Shown here: one piece after another, positions 60,438-64,000 of the stretch
How the letters are laid out: each line of letters begins with the position of its first letter
Position numbering within the stretch: position 1 is the stretch's first letter
Assembly: GCA_029977845.1 (NCBI GenBank)
Contig: JAPOKC010000005.1
Coordinates: forward strand, 34,032 to 98,031
Source of the DNA: Mycobacteriaceae bacterium
GTDB lineage: Bacteria; Actinomycetota; Actinomycetes; Mycobacteriales; Mycobacteriaceae
Direction: 5' to 3'
Length of the DNA stretch: 64,000 bases
Made by a program: the position numbers and the translations under genes
The notes under the pieces: generated by a model
The model's input: the letters and a program-made list of their open reading frames with translations, nothing else
Database searches by the model: none
What the model was told of the DNA's origin: nothing

Positions 60438-61528
60438 CAGTTCGCCACCTCGCGAGTAACACAGGAGGCCGAGATGACCTCGTCGTCGAAATCCGGTGCC
60501 AGGACACCGTCTTTGATCATCAGTTCCAGCAGCGAGGTCAGGTTCTTGGAGTACAGCTCGCTGGCGTGTTCGGGCATCGTCGCCGGCAGGTTCAGCGGCG
60601 ATGCGATGGTGACACCGTGTTTGACGACGGTCTGCCCGGGCTCGGTGAGCTCGCAGTTGCCGCCGGTCTCGCCGGCCAGGTCGACGACCACGCTTCCGGG
60701 CTTCATACCCTGCACCGCTGCGGCGGTCACCAGCCGGGGGGCCGGGCGGCCGGGCACCAGCGCGGTGGTGATCACGACGTCGAAACCGCCGATGGCCTCT
60801 TCGAGTTTCTTCTGCTGCTCGGCGCGCTCGGCGTCGGTGAGCTCACGGGCGTAACCGCCCTCGCCGGCCGCATCGATGCCTACGTCGAGCCACTGAGCGC
60901 CCACCGAGCGCACCTGGTCGGCGACCTCGGGACGCACGTCGTAGCCGGTGGTGCGGGCGCCCAGACGCTTGGCGGTTGCCAGTGCCTGCAGACCGGCCAC
61001 ACCGACACCGAGCACCAGCAGGGTGGCCGGCTTCACGGTGCCGGCCGCGGTGGTGAGCATCGGGAAGAACCGGGTGGACTCACTGGCCGCCAGCAGCACC
61101 GCCTTGTACCCGGCGACGTTGGCCTGCGAGGACAGCGCGTCCATCGCCTGGGCGCGGGAGATCCGCGGGATCGCCTCGACCGCGAAGGCCTGAACCCCCG
61201 CGCTCTTCAGCGCGCCGATCTGGTTGTCGGCATTGCGCGGAGCCAGGAATCCGATCAGCGTCTGTCCGGTCCGCAGCCTGGCCACCTCGGCGGCACTGGG
61301 CGGGGCGACCTTGACCACGATGTCGGCACTCCAGGCGTCACCGATCTTCGCCCCAGCCGCCGTGTACAAGTCATCGGGAAGCAGGGCTCGCTCACCGGCG
61401 CCGGATTCGACCACCACGGCCACGCCGCTGCCCACCAGTGCGGCGACCGCTTTGGGAACCAGCGCCACCCGGCGTTCGTCGGCCGCGGATTCGGTGACCA
61501 CCCCGACAGTCGTTTTGGTTTCTGTCAT
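60437..61528 (-). CDS. pntAA: NAD(P) transhydrogenase alpha subunit, soluble part
   Basis: VGVVTESAADERRVALVPKAV, LVLGVGVAGLQALATAKRLGARTTGYDVRPE. Confidence 0.96.
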   Translation of the reverse strand: MTETKTTVGVVTESAADERRVALVPKAVAALVGSGVAVVVESGAGERALLPDDLYTAAGAKIGDAWSADIVVKVAPPSAAEVARLRTGQTLIGFLAPRNADNQIGALKSAGVQAFAVEAIPRISRAQAMDALSSQANVAGYKAVLLAASESTRFFPMLTTAAGTVKPATLLVLGVGVAGLQALATAKRLGARTTGYDVRPEVADQVRSVGAQWLDVGIDAAGEGGYARELTDAERAEQQKKLEEAIGGFDVVITTALVPGRPAPRLVTAAAVQGMKPGSVVVDLAGETGGNCELTEPGQTVVKHGVTIASPLNLPATMPEHASELYSKNLTSLLELMIKDGVLAPDFDDEVISASCVTREVAN

Positions 61529-61608
61529 CAGCTCTGCACGTGCTTTCTGGCGCGAAATGATCCGGGAAGGGTCCCCGGTGTTCGTGACACCCTAACCGCT
61601 GGCTTGGG

Positions 61609-62871
61609 TCAGCCCGGCGCCGGAACCGGGAGTGAAAGGCCGGTTCCCCCTTTCAGGGGATCCGCGGCGTGAGCCGGTTCGTCGGACATCGAGACGGTTA
61701 CCGAGGTGCCCGCACCGGGGGCGGTGTCCACCTCCACCGAGCCGCCCATCGCCCCGATGCCGACCACCAGCGAGGCGAGACCGATATGGCCCTCGGCCAC
61801 CCGCCGGGCCAGGACCTCGGGATCGAAACCGCCCCCGTCGTCGGCGACCCGCAACGTCACCACGTCACCGCTGCGGTGCAGATCCACATGCACGATCCGG
61901 GCCTGGGCGTGCTTGGCGACATTGGCCAGCAACTCCCGCGCCGCCCGGAAGATGATGGCCCGACACCCCGGTTGCCCGACGTCGTCGATGTCGACGTCGG
62001 TCGCGATACCCCACCTGTCCTCGAATTGGGTGACCAGATCGCCGACCGCGGCGGACAGACCGACCTGGTCGAGAACCTGGGGGTGCAGGCTCGACACCGT
62101 GGTCCGCAGCGCGGCGGCGGACTCCCGCAACGTGGCGTCGAGCCGGTCGAAACCCTCATCGGTCGGGTTGGCCCGCAGATCCTCCAGGTCCAACCGGGCG
62201 GCCAGCAGGTTCTGCAGCGGCCCGTCGTGCAACTGCTCGGAGAGCTCACGGCTGTGCCGCTCGTCGGCCTGCATCGCCTCCGACACCAACCGCCGGCGCA
62301 CCTCCAGGAGCACCTGTTCACGCGCCTCGCGGCGTTTCAGGGTGAACGACAACGCGGTCAGCGCTGCGGCAAGCCAGAGCAGACATCCGACCTGGACGTA
62401 GACCACTCCGGGGATCTTCACCATCTGATCGCGCACCGCGTAGACGAACCAGGCCAGCAGATAGCCTGCGGCGCCGGTCAGGGTCAGCGCGGCGGTGCTC
62501 AACGGAGAGTCGAGGAACACCACCGAGATGGGCAGTAGGAAGAAGATCGGCAGCAGCCAGATCGTCGCGCCGCCGGAGACAACGCACAGGATGAACACGA
62601 AGATGACATCGGTGATCGTTGAAGCGCCGGCGAACCATCGCGGCGGCGGCTCGACGTTGAGCACCGCGATCATCCAGATCACCGCGATCAGCGCGTAGAG
62701 GCTCATGATCACGACGAACACGCCGCTGAGCCAGTGCGCGGTGTGGGTCAGCGACACCAGCAGTGCGATCAGCACGATCAGTGCGAGCCGAAGGAAGGAC
62801 CGGATCCGCAGCGGCTCGCTGGTCAGGAAATCCAGCACCCGCTCGGTCGCGCCGCGTCCCTTTCCGAGCAC
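61609..62871 (-). CDS. NarL-type sensor histidine kinase
   Basis: HSRELSEQLHDGPLQNLLAARLDLEDL (HisKA_3) and VADDGGGFDPEVLARRVAEGHIGLASL (HATPase); N-terminal TM region. Confidence 0.92.
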   Translation of the reverse strand: MLGKGRGATERVLDFLTSEPLRIRSFLRLALIVLIALLVSLTHTAHWLSGVFVVIMSLYALIAVIWMIAVLNVEPPPRWFAGASTITDVIFVFILCVVSGGATIWLLPIFFLLPISVVFLDSPLSTAALTLTGAAGYLLAWFVYAVRDQMVKIPGVVYVQVGCLLWLAAALTALSFTLKRREAREQVLLEVRRRLVSEAMQADERHSRELSEQLHDGPLQNLLAARLDLEDLRANPTDEGFDRLDATLRESAAALRTTVSSLHPQVLDQVGLSAAVGDLVTQFEDRWGIATDVDIDDVGQPGCRAIIFRAARELLANVAKHAQARIVHVDLHRSGDVVTLRVADDGGGFDPEVLARRVAEGHIGLASLVVGIGAMGGSVEVDTAPGAGTSVTVSMSDEPAHAADPLKGGTGLSLPVPAPG

Positions 62872-62873
62872 GG

Positions 62874-63527
62874 CTACTCCAGCAGACCGCGGCGCATAGC
62901 CTCGGCCACCGCGGCCGCACGGTCGCCGACGCCGAGTTTCTCGTAGAGCCGCTGCACGTGGGTCTTGACCGTCGACGGGGCCAGGAAGAGTTGCTTGGCG
63001 ATCATCGGAATGCTTCCGCCGTCGGCGATCAGCTTGAGCACCTCGCGTTCCCGGGCGCTCAGGGTCGGACCGGACGGTTCTGCGCGGCGGCGGATCTCGG
63101 CAGCCAGTCCGGAGGCCAGCTTGGGGTCCACCACATCGCGGCCGGCCGCGCAGTCCAGCACGGCGTTGATGATCTCGCTGCGCGAGGACTCCTTGGGCAG
63201 ATAACCGGCCGCACCCTGCTGCAGGGCGTGATAGACCAGCGTCGAGTCGGCATGAGCGGAGACCAGCAGCACCCGGGTGGGCAGTTCGTCGCGGACCACC
63301 GCGGCGGCCACCTGGGCGCCGTCCATCCCCGGCATCTGGTAGTCCAGCAACGCGACGTCGGGCTTCTCCTTCTGGATCAATTCCAGTGCGGCCGAGCCGT
63401 TTTCGGCCTCGCCGATCACCTCGATCTGACCGCTGCTGGTCAGCGCCCGGACCAGACCCTCACGGAACAGTGGATGGTCGTCGGCGACCACCACACGCAC
63501 CCGCTGGTTGTTGAACGTCTCCCGCAT
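62874..63527 (-). CDS. NarL/LuxR-family response regulator
   Basis: VVVADDHPLFREGLVRAL receiver, LSAREREVLKLIADGGSIPMIAKQLFLAPSTVKTHVQRLYEKLGV HTH. Confidence 0.94.
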   Translation of the reverse strand: MRETFNNQRVRVVVADDHPLFREGLVRALTSSGQIEVIGEAENGSAALELIQKEKPDVALLDYQMPGMDGAQVAAAVVRDELPTRVLLVSAHADSTLVYHALQQGAAGYLPKESSRSEIINAVLDCAAGRDVVDPKLASGLAAEIRRRAEPSGPTLSAREREVLKLIADGGSIPMIAKQLFLAPSTVKTHVQRLYEKLGVGDRAAAVAEAMRRGLLE

Positions 63528-63532
63528 GGCGC

Positions 63533-64000
63533 TCAGACCAGGTAATCGAAGGTCGTGAGCATGCCCGCCTCGGCGTGATACGTGTTGTGGCAGTGCATCG
63601 GCCAGTAACCGGGGTTGTCGGCGAGGATGGCGATCTTCACCGTCTGGTTGGGCACCACGATGACGGTGTCCTTGCGGGCGGTCGGTTCCCCCTTGGCATT
63701 GAGTACTGCGAAGGTGTGCCCGTGCAAGTGCATCGGGTGCCACATCCGGGTCTTGTTGGTGAAGGTCATGACGGCCTGCTGGCCCTGTTTGATGGTCAGC
63801 GGCTTGTTGTCCGGGTAGGGCCCGTTGATCCCCCACTGATACTTGGTGTCGGATGCGGTCAGATCGGCCTGAATCTCGGTGTCCGCCTTGGTCCATTTCA
63901 GTTGCGCCTCGGGGGTGGCGGTGAACATGTCGATGGTGCCCACCTTTCCGTTGAGTTCCGGCGGCATGAAGTCCGGTGCCGGCGCGTTGCCGCTTCCCGT
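63533..64000 (-). CDS. Multicopper oxidase, C-terminal part (N-terminus beyond window)
   Basis: MWHPMHLHGHTFAV and MHCHNTYHAEAGM copper ligand motifs; open through the window edge. Confidence 0.9.
   Translation of the reverse strand, partial: TGSGNAPAPDFMPPELNGKVGTIDMFTATPEAQLKWTKADTEIQADLTASDTKYQWGINGPYPDNKPLTIKQGQQAVMTFTNKTRMWHPMHLHGHTFAVLNAKGEPTARKDTVIVVPNQTVKIAILADNPGYWPMHCHNTYHAEAGMLTTFDYLV

Overview
This 64 kb window looks like conserved chromosome from a Mycolicibacterium/Mycobacterium-type actinobacterium. Gene order closely follows the M. tuberculosis Rv0155-Rv0217 region: mmpL3, trmB, pckG, fadD4, fadE3 and the Rv0216-type hydratase; mmpL11 with the Rv0203-type hemophore; zmp1, an L,D-transpeptidase, ricR, ilvD, the Rv0183-0185 cluster, a complete mce1 locus with fadD5, and pntAA/AB/B. 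It ends with a NarL-type two-component system next to the C-terminal part of a multicopper oxidase. I saw no rRNA, tRNA, CRISPR array, prophage, IS element or defence island. Product and synteny calls come from recognising protein motifs and gene order; no database search was run. The most interesting signals are small-scale: (i) a CsoR/RicR-type palindrome (TACCC-N5-GGGTA) over the predicted promoter of a DUF305 lipoprotein-ricR-MFS operon; (ii) a 30-bp tandem repeat that multiplies an ATGA stop/start junction between a monoacylglycerol lipase and a lipoprotein; (iii) a TetR gene coupled to an SRPBCC gene directly upstream of fadD5-mce1, with a candidate operator and no mce1R in between; (iv) an SDR enzyme with a four-cysteine zinc-ribbon-like N-terminal module; (v) several consensus-like promoters predicting leaderless GTG-initiated mRNAs; (vi) strong intergenic palindromes and hairpins. 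I found no convincing large, wholly undescribed system.
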